NCBI RefSeq assembly: GCF_001854185.1
Contig: NZ_CP017603.1
Location: 1,178,001-1,242,000, forward strand
Length of the DNA: 64,000 bases
DNA from: Clostridium formicaceticum
GTDB lineage: Bacteria; Bacillota; Clostridia; Peptostreptococcales; Natronincolaceae
Direction of reading: 5' to 3'
A program made the position numbers and the translations under genes. Under the pieces are notes generated by a model, which was given only the letters and a program-made list of their open reading frames with translations, made no database searches and was not told the origin of the DNA. Positions within the stretch are counted from its first letter, which is position 1. Each line of letters starts with the position of its first letter. Shown here one piece after another: positions 34,740 to 44,392 of this stretch.

Positions 34740-35939
34740 ATGCGTTTAGAAAAGCTACAAAAAAGAGAATTATACTTAAGGGAATGTCAAGAAAAAGGCA
34801 TTATTCCAAAGGTTATATTTGGAGGTAGGAAAAACTTCTTTAAAAGAATGGAAGGCAAAATTTCTAATAAAGAGTGGAAAGAACTTCGCTCAAACCATAT
34901 ATACTCTAGGGGAGATAAGGCTAAATCAGGTAATCTTAATATTAGGCTTGTTTATGAAAAAGATAAATTTTATATAGAAATAGCTGATACGCTTAAAACT
35001 AACGATAAAAATAACCGTAGTCCTAGAATTAAAGCAGAGGTTAGCATTCCTGATAAATTCTTTAATAAAGTGATAGATACAATAATTCCAGATAAGGGCT
35101 ATAATGTTAAGACTAAAAAACAAGTAGACATCTATAAGCCATATACAATACAAATAATAAGAAAAAAGAATGAATACTATGTTCACTTAACTATTGAAGA
35201 AGAGGTTTCAGGTAGAGAGCTTGGATTTAGTGAACTTTCTGTAGATGATAAGGTTGCGGGTATAGATATTAATATAGACAGGATCGCTTTAACTATCCTG
35301 TCTAAAGAGGGAAATTTCTTAAAAAGCAAAGTTTTTTATTATCATGAGATGGAATATGTAAAGTCAAACAGAAGAAATAACTTAGCGGGTGAAACCGCTA
35401 AAGAGGTTATAGATGATTTACTTAGTGAAAATATTGGTGCTATCGTAATTGAAGATTTAAAGTTTAGCCAAGATCACGATACAAATAAAAAATTTAATAG
35501 ACTAACTAGTAATTTTGCTAAGCAAAAGTTAGTGAATGCACTTACTCATAGAGCATTAAGACATGGCTTTTTAATTAAAAAAGTAAATCCTGCTTATACC
35601 TCTGTAATAGGTAAATACAAATATTCAAAAATTTATGGGTTATCGGTGCATGAGGCAGCTAGTTTTGTGATTGGCAGAAGAGGTCTAGGTTTTGTTGAAA
35701 AACTACCTAAAGAGTTAATTAAAATACTTAAAAATGAAGTAAAGCCACATATCATTAAAACATTGGGTTCAATGGAAGAAACCTATAAAAAAAGTGAAAG
35801 TGGCAAATCTCAAAGAAAATTTTTAGGTATGCTATTAAGAAATATTGATGATTTCAAGCAAAATCATGCATGGAAAACATGGAATGTTGTCCAAAAAGCA
35901 TTAAAATATAAAGAGCATAAGTTAGTTTTAGCTCTGTAA
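34740..35939 (+). CDS. tnpB: TnpB/IS200-IS605 accessory protein, N-terminally truncated
   Basis: The 399-residue protein has the RuvC-I motif VAGIDINIDRIALTIL (D at about 175) and RuvC-II IVIEDLKF (E at about 232). Downstream come NPAYTSVIGKYKYSK and GLSVHEAASFVIGRRGLGF. In this zinc-finger-less TnpB branch that stretch replaces the usual CxxC ribbon and the RuvC-III D-x-NAA motif, and I see no obvious third aspartate. The ORF starts at MRLEKLQKRELYLRE; the N-terminal wedge and helical part of relatives (about 100 residues) is absent, and a stop lies in frame at 34683. It is probably a relic, though an inactive RNA-guided DNA binder is conceivable. Confidence 0.7.
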   Translation: MRLEKLQKRELYLRECQEKGIIPKVIFGGRKNFFKRMEGKISNKEWKELRSNHIYSRGDKAKSGNLNIRLVYEKDKFYIEIADTLKTNDKNNRSPRIKAEVSIPDKFFNKVIDTIIPDKGYNVKTKKQVDIYKPYTIQIIRKKNEYYVHLTIEEEVSGRELGFSELSVDDKVAGIDINIDRIALTILSKEGNFLKSKVFYYHEMEYVKSNRRNNLAGETAKEVIDDLLSENIGAIVIEDLKFSQDHDTNKKFNRLTSNFAKQKLVNALTHRALRHGFLIKKVNPAYTSVIGKYKYSKIYGLSVHEAASFVIGRRGLGFVEKLPKELIKILKNEVKPHIIKTLGSMEETYKKSESGKSQRKFLGMLLRNIDDFKQNHAWKTWNVVQKALKYKEHKLVLAL

Positions 35940-35940
35940 C

Positions 35941-36110
35941 ACCGCTTGGCATGGGGTTACTTGTGGAAAGAATGCCTTATGTCAGCACAAAACCCTCCCT
36001 AACAGGGAACCACAGATTGTATCTTCTGCAATAGGCAGATGATAAGGCTTTGGCGTTTCTGATGGAATGGAGTGAGAATCTTCAGGGTAAAACAATGTTT
36101 TAGTATGCAC
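35941..36110 (+). ncRNA. Candidate omega-RNA/right end of the IS607 element
   Basis: The 3' flank of tnpB is more GC-rich than surrounding intergenic DNA and foldable: CCCTCCCTAACAGGG and ATCTTCTGC-AATAG-GCAGATGAT are visible stems. In TnpB systems the guide scaffold overlaps the tnpB end and runs to the element's right end. Only position and foldability support this call. The rest of 36111-36388 holds the element border, a parS-like half-site and leader sequence of niaR. Confidence 0.4.
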
Positions 36111-36176
36111 AAATCTCATAGTTTAGTAAAAGTATATATTTGTGCAGATTTTTTAAACCAGGATTATCCTTCTTTT

Positions 36177-36192
36177 TGTTTTATGTGAAACA
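36177..36192. promoter_or_regulatory. Weak parS-like sequence
   Basis: TGTTTTATGTGAAACA matches TGTTTCACGTGAAACA at 14 of 16 positions, with one half-site intact and the other carrying two C-to-T changes. It lies about 19 kb right of dnaA. Chance is possible. Confidence 0.3.
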
Positions 36193-36397
36193 AAACTATG
36201 CTAAAATAGCTTTAACATTTAACTACAAGTATTTGCTTAAACAAATTATTAAAAAAAGTCTCCTCAGGTTATTATACTGAGAGTAGCCAAGGATTTTGCT
36301 TGTCCTTAGATTAGATGATAGAAAGGTTGTTAGCTTATAAATTATGATATAGGTTAGGGCTAATGGATATTTAATATAGCAGAAAAGGGTGATTTAT

Positions 36398-36916
36398 ATG
36401 AATAGTAAGGAAAGAAGAAAAGCTATAGTAAAAGCGCTGAAGGAAGAGAATAAGCCCAAGAAGGGAACAGAACTGGCTAGTTATTTTGATGTATCTAGGC
36501 AAGTAATCGTACAAGATATAGCCTTGCTAAGGGCAGAAGGAGTAGATATCATAGCTACGCCCCAAGGATATGTAATTCCTAGAAATGATACAGATAAAAT
36601 AAAAAAAACCATTGTTTCAAAACATACTAGTTATAAAGATATGAAGGAAGAGTTGAAAATTATGATTCATCATGGTGCAAGGATTTTAGATGTTATCGTG
36701 GAACATCCAATTTATGGGGAAATAAAGGGAATATTGGATATTAGTTATAGAAAAGAGTTAGATGAATTTATGGATAAAGTAAAAAATTATAAGGCTGAGC
36801 CATTATCCTCTTTAACAGAAGGTGTTCATATTCATACAGTGGAGGTACCAGATGAGGAAACATTTAAAAAAATGCAGGCAGCTCTTTTAGAAAAAGGTTA
36901 CTTGATTAATGAATAA
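36398..36916 (+). CDS. niaR: Transcriptional repressor of NAD biosynthesis NiaR
   Basis: The protein is 172 residues from the ATG at 36398 (AAAGGGTGATTTAT upstream; a GTG at 36389 lies inside the ribosome site). It has an N-terminal winged helix (KGTELASYFDVSRQVIVQDIALLRAEG) and a C-terminal 3H domain with its histidines in SKHTSYKD, MIHHGA, VEHPIYGEI and GVHIHTVE. The 3H domain binds metal and nicotinic acid. It represses nadABC and niacin uptake genes; nadA begins 102 bases downstream. Confidence 0.92.
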   Translation: MNSKERRKAIVKALKEENKPKKGTELASYFDVSRQVIVQDIALLRAEGVDIIATPQGYVIPRNDTDKIKKTIVSKHTSYKDMKEELKIMIHHGARILDVIVEHPIYGEIKGILDISYRKELDEFMDKVKNYKAEPLSSLTEGVHIHTVEVPDEETFKKMQAALLEKGYLINE

Positions 36917-36939
36917 AAATGTGATATATTTTTTAGAAA

Positions 36940-36990
36940 TAGGTGACAAGACAGATGTAAAAACATTTGTAAAAACATATATAATCAAGA
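36940..36990 (+). promoter_or_regulatory. Probable nadA promoter/NiaR operator region
   Basis: GTGACAAGACAGATGT is followed by two direct TTTGTAAAAACAT-like repeats (TGTAAAAACAT twice) and a TATAAT at 36980-36985. NiaR sites in Firmicutes contain ACAAGACAG-like sequence. The assignment is inferred from position and a partial motif. Confidence 0.4.
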
Positions 36991-37018
36991 TAATATCCCT
37001 ATAGAAAGGATTAATTTT

Positions 37019-37942
37019 ATGTCTAAACAAATAACGGAAAGAGAAATGATTGAAGAAATAAAACGCTTAAAAAAAGAAAAAAATGCCATCATACTTGCTC
37101 ATAACTATCAAATACCAGAAATACAAGAAATTGCGGATATTGTAGGAGATTCTTTAAAATTAAGTCAAGAGGCGGCAAAAACAAGTGCAGATATAATCGT
37201 TTTAAGTGGTGTACACTTCATGGCAGAAAGCGTAAAAATTCTTTCTCCTGAAAAGAAGGTTTTATTACCAGTTTATGATGCAGGATGTCCTATGGCGGAT
37301 ATGATTGATGTAGAGAAGCTAAAAATCTTTAAACAACAGTATCCAAATATTCCTGTTGTATGTTATGTCAATTCTTCTGCTGAAGTAAAGGGAGAAAGTG
37401 ATATTTGTTGTACTTCTTCTAATGCGTTAAAAATTGTGAAAAGTCTTAAGTCAGATCGAGTCCTTTTTATTCCCGACAAGAATCTAGGTAGTTATATTGC
37501 AAAGCAATTGCCAGAGAAGGAAGTTATTTCATGGGAGGGGTTTTGTATCACCCATCATCGTGTAAAGCCAGGGGAAATAGATGCTGTTAAGCAAAAGCAT
37601 CCAGAAGCTCTTGTATTAGTACATCCAGAGTGCACGCCGGAGGTGGTAGAAAGGGCAGACTTTGTGGGAAGTACTTCTCAAATTATACAGTATGCTACTG
37701 AGGGGGAAAATAAAACCTATGTTATTGGAACAGAAATGGGGGTATTACACAAGCTTAGGAAAAGTAATCCTGATAAAACCTTTTATTTACTATCTCCTGC
37801 ACTAGTCTGTTTTAATATGAAGAAAACAACCTTGAGAGATGTTTATTTAGCATTGCAGAATGAAGAAAAGGAAATTGTGGTGGAGGAAGAAGTAAGAAAA
37901 AAAGCATTAAAAGCATTGGAAACAATGATAAATATCTGTTAA
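37019..37942 (+). CDS. nadA: Quinolinate synthase NadA
   Basis: The 307-residue protein has ILAHNYQIPEIQEIADIVGDS, VHFMAESVKIL, and the three [4Fe-4S] cysteine regions: DAGCPMADM, GESDICCTSSNA and LVHPECTPEV, with a further cysteine at the end of the domain. It condenses iminoaspartate with dihydroxyacetone phosphate to quinolinate. nadB follows 14 bases downstream and nadC after that, an operon under NiaR. Confidence 0.96.
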   Translation: MSKQITEREMIEEIKRLKKEKNAIILAHNYQIPEIQEIADIVGDSLKLSQEAAKTSADIIVLSGVHFMAESVKILSPEKKVLLPVYDAGCPMADMIDVEKLKIFKQQYPNIPVVCYVNSSAEVKGESDICCTSSNALKIVKSLKSDRVLFIPDKNLGSYIAKQLPEKEVISWEGFCITHHRVKPGEIDAVKQKHPEALVLVHPECTPEVVERADFVGSTSQIIQYATEGENKTYVIGTEMGVLHKLRKSNPDKTFYLLSPALVCFNMKKTTLRDVYLALQNEEKEIVVEEEVRKKALKALETMINIC

Positions 37943-37956
37943 GGAGATAAAAAACA

Positions 37957-39474
37957 ATGAAGGATAAATCTATTATTGATGGTGACGTCATTGTTATAGG
38001 CACAGGTATTGCAGGAGTGTTTACAGCGTTAAATATAGATACTAAATATAGTGTAATACTAATAAGCAAAACAACAATAGAAAAGAACAATAGTCGATTA
38101 GCGCAAGGCGGTATAGCTGTTTCTGTAGATAAGGATATCCATTTTCAGGATACTTTGAGGGCGGGCTGTTACTGTAATAATCAGGAAACCTTAAAAATTC
38201 TTGTTGAAGAATCTAGTGAGAATATTGCAAAGCTTATGGCCTATGGTGTGAATTTTGATAGAGATGATCGAGGAATATTAAAATTTACCAGAGAGGGAGG
38301 ACATAGGCAAAATAGTATTCTTCATGTAAAGGATGCTACAGGCAGAGAAATTGTTAAAATACTAGATGAAGAAGTAAAAAAGTCTACAAATATAAAAATT
38401 GTAGAAAACGTTTTTGCTGTAGACCTTATAACAGAAGAAAATAAAGCAAAGGCACTTTTGTGTATAGATAAAAGAGGAAAAAAAGTGATTTGCCGAGGAA
38501 AAGCTTTTGTGATGGCTACTGGAGGTATTGGTCAAATTTATAAAAATACAACAAATGATGTTATAGCTACTGGTGATGGCATAGCTATGGCGCATAGAGC
38601 TTCAGTAGAAATAAGGGATATGGAATTTGTACAGTTTCATCCTACTGCCCTATATAACCCAAAAGGAGGGCAATGCTTTTTAATTTCCGAAGCTGTAAGG
38701 GGAGAAGGTGCTATTCTTAAAAATTTTCAAGGAGAAGCCTTTATGGGAAAATATCATGAAATGAAGGATTTAGCTCCTAGGGACATTGTAGCAAGATCTA
38801 TTTTCACTGAAATGAAAAAAAGTAATAGTCCTTTTGTTTATTTGGACATTACCCATCAGCCTAAAAGCTTTATTAAAGAGAGATTTCCAACAATTTATCA
38901 GTATTGTTTGTCACAAGGAATAGATATGACAAAACAGTATCTTCCTGTAGTGCCGGTAGAGCATTATGTTATGGGGGGAATTTTGACAGATATAGATGGA
39001 AAAACAAGTATGGAGGCCTTGTACGCCTGCGGAGAGTGTGCTTGTACAGGCGTTCACGGCAGTAACCGACTAGCTAGTAATTCTTTGCTGGAGGGCATTG
39101 TATTTGGTAACAGGGTAGCTAAAGCCATTAGTAAGTATCTTTGTGAATATAGTATAAACAACAAAGTTAGTGGTTTGTCTATAGATTTTTACCCTATAGA
39201 AAAGATAAATAAAAGCAACACTTCCATAGCTATAGATAATTTCAAAAAAACCCTGAAAAATATTATGCAGAATCAAGTTTCTATCATAAGAAATAAAACA
39301 GAATTACAAAAAGCTCTTATAGAAATCAAAAAAATGAAGGAAGCTTTAGAAAAGAATCAAAAAGAAATTATTTCTTACTATGAATTAAATAATATGCTTA
39401 CAGTGGCATTATTGATTATAGAAGCTGCTATCAAAAGAAGAGAAAGTGTGGGTGCTCACTACCTCGTAAGTTAA
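37957..39474 (+). CDS. nadB: L-aspartate oxidase NadB
   Basis: The 505-residue flavoprotein starts with DVIVIGTGIAGVFTALNI (FAD-binding). It has SRLAQGGIAV, the capping domain with FREGGH-like FTREGGHRQNSILH, VQFHPTALY, and EHYVMGGILTDIDG followed by GECACTGVHGSNRLASNSLLE. These are the succinate-dehydrogenase-like motifs of NadB. It supplies iminoaspartate to NadA. ATG after AAGGAGATAAAAAACA. Confidence 0.95.
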   Translation: MKDKSIIDGDVIVIGTGIAGVFTALNIDTKYSVILISKTTIEKNNSRLAQGGIAVSVDKDIHFQDTLRAGCYCNNQETLKILVEESSENIAKLMAYGVNFDRDDRGILKFTREGGHRQNSILHVKDATGREIVKILDEEVKKSTNIKIVENVFAVDLITEENKAKALLCIDKRGKKVICRGKAFVMATGGIGQIYKNTTNDVIATGDGIAMAHRASVEIRDMEFVQFHPTALYNPKGGQCFLISEAVRGEGAILKNFQGEAFMGKYHEMKDLAPRDIVARSIFTEMKKSNSPFVYLDITHQPKSFIKERFPTIYQYCLSQGIDMTKQYLPVVPVEHYVMGGILTDIDGKTSMEALYACGECACTGVHGSNRLASNSLLEGIVFGNRVAKAISKYLCEYSINNKVSGLSIDFYPIEKINKSNTSIAIDNFKKTLKNIMQNQVSIIRNKTELQKALIEIKKMKEALEKNQKEIISYYELNNMLTVALLIIEAAIKRRESVGAHYLVS

Positions 39475-39496
39475 TAAGTTCTTTGGAGGGATGATA

Positions 39497-40339
39497 TTGT
39501 ATAACAAGTTTTTGCTAGAGAAAATTATAAAAAATGCATTGATTGAAGATATAAACTATACAGATCTAACAACAGACACTTTATTAGAGGAAAGTAATAG
39601 AGGAAAAGCTATGATGATAGCTAAAGAAGAAGGTGTAATTGCGGGGATTTCAGTAGTAGAGATGGTATTTAAATTGATTGATCCTACAATGGAAATAATA
39701 CCTATGAAAGAGGATGGAGATTGTGTAACAAAGGGAGAAAAAATTATTGAAATAAGGGGCAAAACAAAAAATTTGTTGAAAGGAGAGAGAGTAGCTTTAA
39801 ATTTTTTGCAGAGAATGTCGGGGATTGCTACAAAATCCAGAGAATATAGTGAGTTTGTCAAGGGTTATGCTATAAAGATTGTCGACACAAGAAAAACCAC
39901 ACCGGGGCTTAGAGTTTTAGAAAAATATGCTGTTAAAGTAGGTGGGTGCCATAATCACCGTTTTAATTTGTCAGATGCAGTATTAATCAAGGACAACCAC
40001 ATCAAAGCGGTAGGCAGCATTACACAAGCGATAAAGCAGTGTAGAAAGAAGGTCTCCCACACTGTAAAAATTGAGGTTGAGGTGGAAACAATACAACAAT
40101 TAAAAGAAGCTTTAGAAGCCAAAGCAGATATTATTATGCTGGATAATATGAGTACACAGACTATGAAGGAGGCTGTAGCTATCACCAATAAAACAGCCAT
40201 TTTAGAAGCCTCTGGCAATATTACAAAGGAAAAGTTAATAGAGATAGCTGAGATAGGAATAGATATTATTTCAGTAGGCGAATTAACACATTCTATAAAA
40301 GCTATGGATATAAGTATGAATTTGGTTAAAGAAGGATAG
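39497..40339 (+). CDS. nadC: Nicotinate-nucleotide pyrophosphorylase NadC
   Basis: The 280-residue protein has LIEDINYTDLTTD, the ERVALNFLQRMSGIAT segment, DTRKTTPGLRVLEKYAVKVGGCHNHRFNLSDAVLIKDNH and MLDNMS with EASGNI: the phosphoribosyltransferase active-site set. It turns quinolinate and PRPP into nicotinate mononucleotide. An ATG at 39491 touches the GGAGGG ribosome site, so the TTG at 39497 (six-base spacing) is the better start. Confidence 0.95.
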   Translation: MYNKFLLEKIIKNALIEDINYTDLTTDTLLEESNRGKAMMIAKEEGVIAGISVVEMVFKLIDPTMEIIPMKEDGDCVTKGEKIIEIRGKTKNLLKGERVALNFLQRMSGIATKSREYSEFVKGYAIKIVDTRKTTPGLRVLEKYAVKVGGCHNHRFNLSDAVLIKDNHIKAVGSITQAIKQCRKKVSHTVKIEVEVETIQQLKEALEAKADIIMLDNMSTQTMKEAVAITNKTAILEASGNITKEKLIEIAEIGIDIISVGELTHSIKAMDISMNLVKEG

Positions 40340-40373
40340 TTTAACAAAAATTGTGTAAAGAGAGGGAATACAG

Positions 40374-41423
40374 ATGAAAATAAATGGTGAAAGGGCTTCT
40401 ATAAGGGAATATTTTACAAAATCATTAAACGGTATGGCTTTAGGCTTGTTTTCTTCTTTAATTATCGGTCTTATACTAAAGCAAATAGGTGAATTAATGA
40501 ATATCCCTGTACTGATGTCTTTTGGGCAGATTGCTCAGTTTTTAATGGGGCCGGCTATAGGTGCTGGAGTAGCTTTTGCAGTAGGGGCACCTTCTCTAGG
40601 AATATTTGCTTCAATAGCTACAGGGGCTATTGGTGCAAATACCATATTCTTAACAGAAGCAGGAGCTTACAGTATAAAAACAGGTGAACCAGTGGGAGCT
40701 TTTGTTGCAGCCTTAATAGGGGCAGAGGTAGCAAAGCTAATCGTAGGAAAGACAAAGGTGGATATTGTTTTAATTCCTGCCCTTACAATTGTAGCGGGAG
40801 GACTAGCAGGGAACTTTATAGGCCCTGCGGTAGCAGCCATTATGACAGGTTTAGGGCAAATTATTAACAGTCTCACAGTGATTCATCCGATTCCTATGGG
40901 TATATTGGTAGCTGCTTTAATGGGGATGATTTTGACATTACCTATTAGTAGTGCTGCATTAGCTATATCCCTAGGTTTAGACGGTTTAGCAGCAGGAGCT
41001 GCTGTGGTGGGCTGTGCCACCCAAATGATCGGATTTGGTATAGCAAGTTATAGAGAAAATGGCTTTGGGGGATTTATTGCTCAAGGTTTAGGCACCAGTA
41101 TGTTACAAGTACCTAATATTATAAAGAATCCTTTTATATGGATTCCGCCTACATTAGCTAGCGCCTTGTTGGGGCCTTTAGCTACCACGTTATTCTCTAT
41201 GGAAAATAACAGCATAGGGGCTGGCATGGGCACCAGTGGTTTAGTAGGACAGTTTGGTACCTTTGCAAAAATGGTTACAGAGCAGGGTAATCCTTCCTCT
41301 GTTGTGCTAATAAAGGTAATAATTCTACATTTTATTCTTCCGGCAATATTGACACTTATTATTGCAGAGTATATGAGAAAAAAAGGATGGATTAAATTTG
41401 GAGATATGAAGCTAAATCAGTAA
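40374..41423 (+). CDS. PTS EIIC-like membrane protein
   Basis: The 349-residue protein has eight to ten membrane segments rich in G and A. MALGLFSSLIIGLILKQIGE, IHPIPMGILVAALMGMILTLPISSAALAISLGL and GTSMLQVPNIIKNPFIWIPPTLAS match the PTS_EIIC_2 family (PF13303). No EIIA or EIIB partner is nearby, so it probably does not act as a phosphotransferase permease. It starts 34 bases after nadC, within the NAD operon and before the terminator, so a role in moving a pyridine or carboxylate compound is a reasonable guess, no more. Confidence 0.8.
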   Translation: MKINGERASIREYFTKSLNGMALGLFSSLIIGLILKQIGELMNIPVLMSFGQIAQFLMGPAIGAGVAFAVGAPSLGIFASIATGAIGANTIFLTEAGAYSIKTGEPVGAFVAALIGAEVAKLIVGKTKVDIVLIPALTIVAGGLAGNFIGPAVAAIMTGLGQIINSLTVIHPIPMGILVAALMGMILTLPISSAALAISLGLDGLAAGAAVVGCATQMIGFGIASYRENGFGGFIAQGLGTSMLQVPNIIKNPFIWIPPTLASALLGPLATTLFSMENNSIGAGMGTSGLVGQFGTFAKMVTEQGNPSSVVLIKVIILHFILPAILTLIIAEYMRKKGWIKFGDMKLNQ

Positions 41424-41585
41424 GTTTACAAACCCATTGCCTTTAAACCTGAGAATTTTTTAATGGATTTGTTATTTCCAATTGTTACAATACTTTCAAA
41501 TGCTCTCACTTTATATGTTTGGTTTTCTCTCGAAATAATTAGGGAAATTTCATAAGTTGAGTTAGTAATTTGTAAAAATAAGATA

Positions 41586-41628
41586 CCCATAGTATAATAA
41601 ATAAAATACTATGGGATTTTGTTTTTTG
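41586..41628 (+). terminator. Terminator of the nad operon
   Basis: ACCCATAGTAT and ATACTATGGG form a ten-base stem around AATAAATAAA, then TTTTGTTTTTT. The ribosome site of the next gene follows directly. Confidence 0.88.
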
Positions 41629-41645
41629 AAAAGGAGGGGAAAACA

Positions 41646-44390
41646 GTGACAAAAAGTAAGAAAATCTTGATGCTTTCAATTCTTGCAGCTGTTTTTGTTT
41701 TTGTTGGTTTTTTCAATGAAATTATCAATTTTATTGTAAACTACCAATGGTTTAGTGAATTAGGCTATAATGAAGTTTTTTTAACAAAATTGAAAACACA
41801 GTTTCAATTAGGTATTCCTATATTTTTTATTTCTACACTATTTTATTATATTTATTTGATTATCTTGAAGAAGGATTACTATAAAAAAACCCAGACCTAT
41901 GAAGCAGGGATAAGCGAAAAAAGGATTAATCAGATGATATTGATTCCATCAGTATTCCTGGGTTTTATCACTTCCACTTCTATTGCTGGAAAGCTGTGGC
42001 TGCGGCTTTTAATGTACTTTCATGCAGAAGGATTTGGTATAGTTGATCCTATATTTAGCAAAGATGTTTCTTTTTATATATTTAAACTACCAGTAATACA
42101 GCAGTTGTTAAGTACTATCATAGGGTTATTAGTAACTTTAGTTTTTATTACTTTTGCTTTTTATGCTGTAATGTTTTTTATAAAAAAACCCACCTATTAT
42201 GCGTCAGAGGAAGAAATTAAGTGGAACAAAGGTATTTTAAAAAACTTTACAGATATAGCAGTCAAGCAATTAACCATGATTGGTGTCATCTTTTTTATGA
42301 TTTTAGCAGCAAACCACTATTTAGCAGCCTATGATCTATTATATTCTTCAACAGGAGCTGTTTATGGGGCAGGATATACAGATATTCATGTGAGTTTGAT
42401 TTTATATAGAATACAAATGGTGATTTCTCTATTATCAGCGATGGCATTGGTTTTCGGCTATTTTAAGAAATCATGGAAAAAAGCGTTACTGCTTCCCGCT
42501 GCGTTAGTGGTTGTCACGATAGTAGGAAATATAGCAGCGTTAGGGATAGAAAAGCTGGTAGTAGAGCCTAATGTTATTGCAAAAGAAACTCCCTATATAC
42601 AAAATAATATTGAATATACAAGAAAGGCCTATGGACTTCAAGATGTTACTGTTAGGGAATTTAATGTAGAAAATAATTTAACAGCAGAAGACTTGGAGAA
42701 TAATCAAGAAACCATTAAAAACATAAGAATCAATGACTATAGACCTACGATAGAGTCCTATAACCAACTACAAGCTATAAGACCTTACTATCGTTTTGTA
42801 GATGTAGATATTGATCGGTATGTAATTAATGGAGAATATAAGCAGGTTTTTTTAGCACCTAGAGAATTGGATCAAGACAGATTAAGTGAGAATGCTAGAA
42901 CATGGGTGAATCAACATTTAAAATATACCCATGGTTATGGTGTGTCATTATCTCCTGTAAATGCTGTTACTAGTGAAGGGCAGCCAGAGCTTTTGATTAG
43001 AAATATACCGCCCGTAAGTAGTACTGATATAGAAATAGAAAGACCAGAAATTTACTTTGGAGAGCTAACAAATCAATATATTATCGTAAACACGAAGGAA
43101 AAAGAATTTGACTATCCATTAGGGGGAGATGCAAATGCAGAGACCATGTATGAAGGAAGGGCTGGAATTTCTTTAAGTGGCCTTAACCGATTGCTGTATA
43201 CCCTTCATGAAAGAAGTTTAAAAATCTTAATCTCTAATAGTATTACATCGGATAGTAGAATTGTCCGAGATAGAAATATATTAGATAGGGTGAACAAGAT
43301 AGCTCCTTTTATTCATTATGATGAAGATCCTTATATCGTCATTGATGAAGGAAGACTTTATTGGATTATAGACGGTTATACCATTACAAGTAATTATCCC
43401 TATGCCACTCCTTATATGGCAGGGAGAAATAATTATATTAGAAATGCTGTAAAGGTGGTAATTGATGCCTATGATGGAGATACACAGTATTATATATCAG
43501 ATAATGATGATCCTGTTATTCAAACCTATAGGAATATTTTTCCACAACTTTTTAAGGATTTAGAAGAAATGCCAGAGGGATTAAAGGATCACATTCGTTA
43601 TCCTCAAGTATTATTTGATATTCAAGCAGAGGTATATGAACTTTATCATGTTACTAATCCATCTATATTCTATACAGAAGAAGATGTGTGGAATATAGCT
43701 CAGGAAAAATATGCCGCAGGACAACAAAATGTAGAATCTCAATATATGATCATGAAATTACCAGGAAAGGAAAAAGAAGAATTTGTTTTATCCGTTCCTT
43801 ATACCCCGAATAGAATGCCAAATATGACAGCTATATTAAAAGCTAGAAATGATGGGGAATATTATGGAGAGCTTATTCTTTATCGATTACCAAAAGATCA
43901 AAATATTTATGGTCCTATGCAAATAGAAAATAGAATTGATGGAGATTCACAAATATCTCAAAACCTAACCCTATGGGGAGAAGGTGGGTCTTCGGTTATT
44001 AGAGGAAATCTTTTAGTTATTCCTATAGAAGAATCTTTACTCTATGTAGAACCCCTCTATATAAGGGCTTCTACCCAAAATAGTCTTCCAGAGGTGAAAA
44101 AAGTTATTGTAGCTTATAAAGATCAAATTGTTATGGAAACAACCTTAGAAATTGCTTTGGAAAAGATATTTGGAACAACTGCTCCGAGAGAAACAACACC
44201 AGAAGTTCCATCAGAAACTCCTCAGTTAGAGAGCCCTTTAGATGATATCCAAAGCCTTATTCAAAGGGCCAACAAGGCGTTTGAAAATGCTAATCGTTCT
44301 TCTCAAGAAGGGAACTGGGCGGAATATGGAAAATATATTAAGGAGCTAGAAGAAATATTAAAGCAAATGAATGCTGAGATGAGTAATTAG
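41646..44390 (+). CDS. UPF0182 (COG1615) family membrane protein
   Basis: The protein is 914 residues from the GTG at 41646 (AAAAGGAGGGGAAAACA upstream). Seven membrane helices in the first 320 residues, each flanked by short loops, are followed by a large extracytoplasmic domain with YGLQDVTVREFNVENNLTAE, RPYYRFVDVDIDRYVINGEY, HLKYTHGYGVSLSPVNAV and YTPNRMPNMTAILKARND, the UPF0182 hallmarks. The C-terminal tail is a proline/threonine-rich linker and a helix. Function is unknown. Confidence 0.9.
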   Translation: MTKSKKILMLSILAAVFVFVGFFNEIINFIVNYQWFSELGYNEVFLTKLKTQFQLGIPIFFISTLFYYIYLIILKKDYYKKTQTYEAGISEKRINQMILIPSVFLGFITSTSIAGKLWLRLLMYFHAEGFGIVDPIFSKDVSFYIFKLPVIQQLLSTIIGLLVTLVFITFAFYAVMFFIKKPTYYASEEEIKWNKGILKNFTDIAVKQLTMIGVIFFMILAANHYLAAYDLLYSSTGAVYGAGYTDIHVSLILYRIQMVISLLSAMALVFGYFKKSWKKALLLPAALVVVTIVGNIAALGIEKLVVEPNVIAKETPYIQNNIEYTRKAYGLQDVTVREFNVENNLTAEDLENNQETIKNIRINDYRPTIESYNQLQAIRPYYRFVDVDIDRYVINGEYKQVFLAPRELDQDRLSENARTWVNQHLKYTHGYGVSLSPVNAVTSEGQPELLIRNIPPVSSTDIEIERPEIYFGELTNQYIIVNTKEKEFDYPLGGDANAETMYEGRAGISLSGLNRLLYTLHERSLKILISNSITSDSRIVRDRNILDRVNKIAPFIHYDEDPYIVIDEGRLYWIIDGYTITSNYPYATPYMAGRNNYIRNAVKVVIDAYDGDTQYYISDNDDPVIQTYRNIFPQLFKDLEEMPEGLKDHIRYPQVLFDIQAEVYELYHVTNPSIFYTEEDVWNIAQEKYAAGQQNVESQYMIMKLPGKEKEEFVLSVPYTPNRMPNMTAILKARNDGEYYGELILYRLPKDQNIYGPMQIENRIDGDSQISQNLTLWGEGGSSVIRGNLLVIPIEESLLYVEPLYIRASTQNSLPEVKKVIVAYKDQIVMETTLEIALEKIFGTTAPRETTPEVPSETPQLESPLDDIQSLIQRANKAFENANRSSQEGNWAEYGKYIKELEEILKQMNAEMSN

Positions 44391-44392
44391 AA

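Larger units (their letters stand above)
34390..36170 (+). mobile_element. Degenerate IS607-family element
   Basis: It contains a collapsed tnpA (MerR-type head plus C-terminal tail) and an N-terminally shortened tnpB, in the usual IS607 order. The outer bases on both sides share an imperfect inverted similarity (GTTTTAAAAAACAT on the left; GTTTAAAAAATCTG reading in from the right), used here to set approximate ends. IS607 elements have no true terminal repeats, so the boundaries are inferred. It separates the fumarase genes from the NAD genes. Confidence 0.6.
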
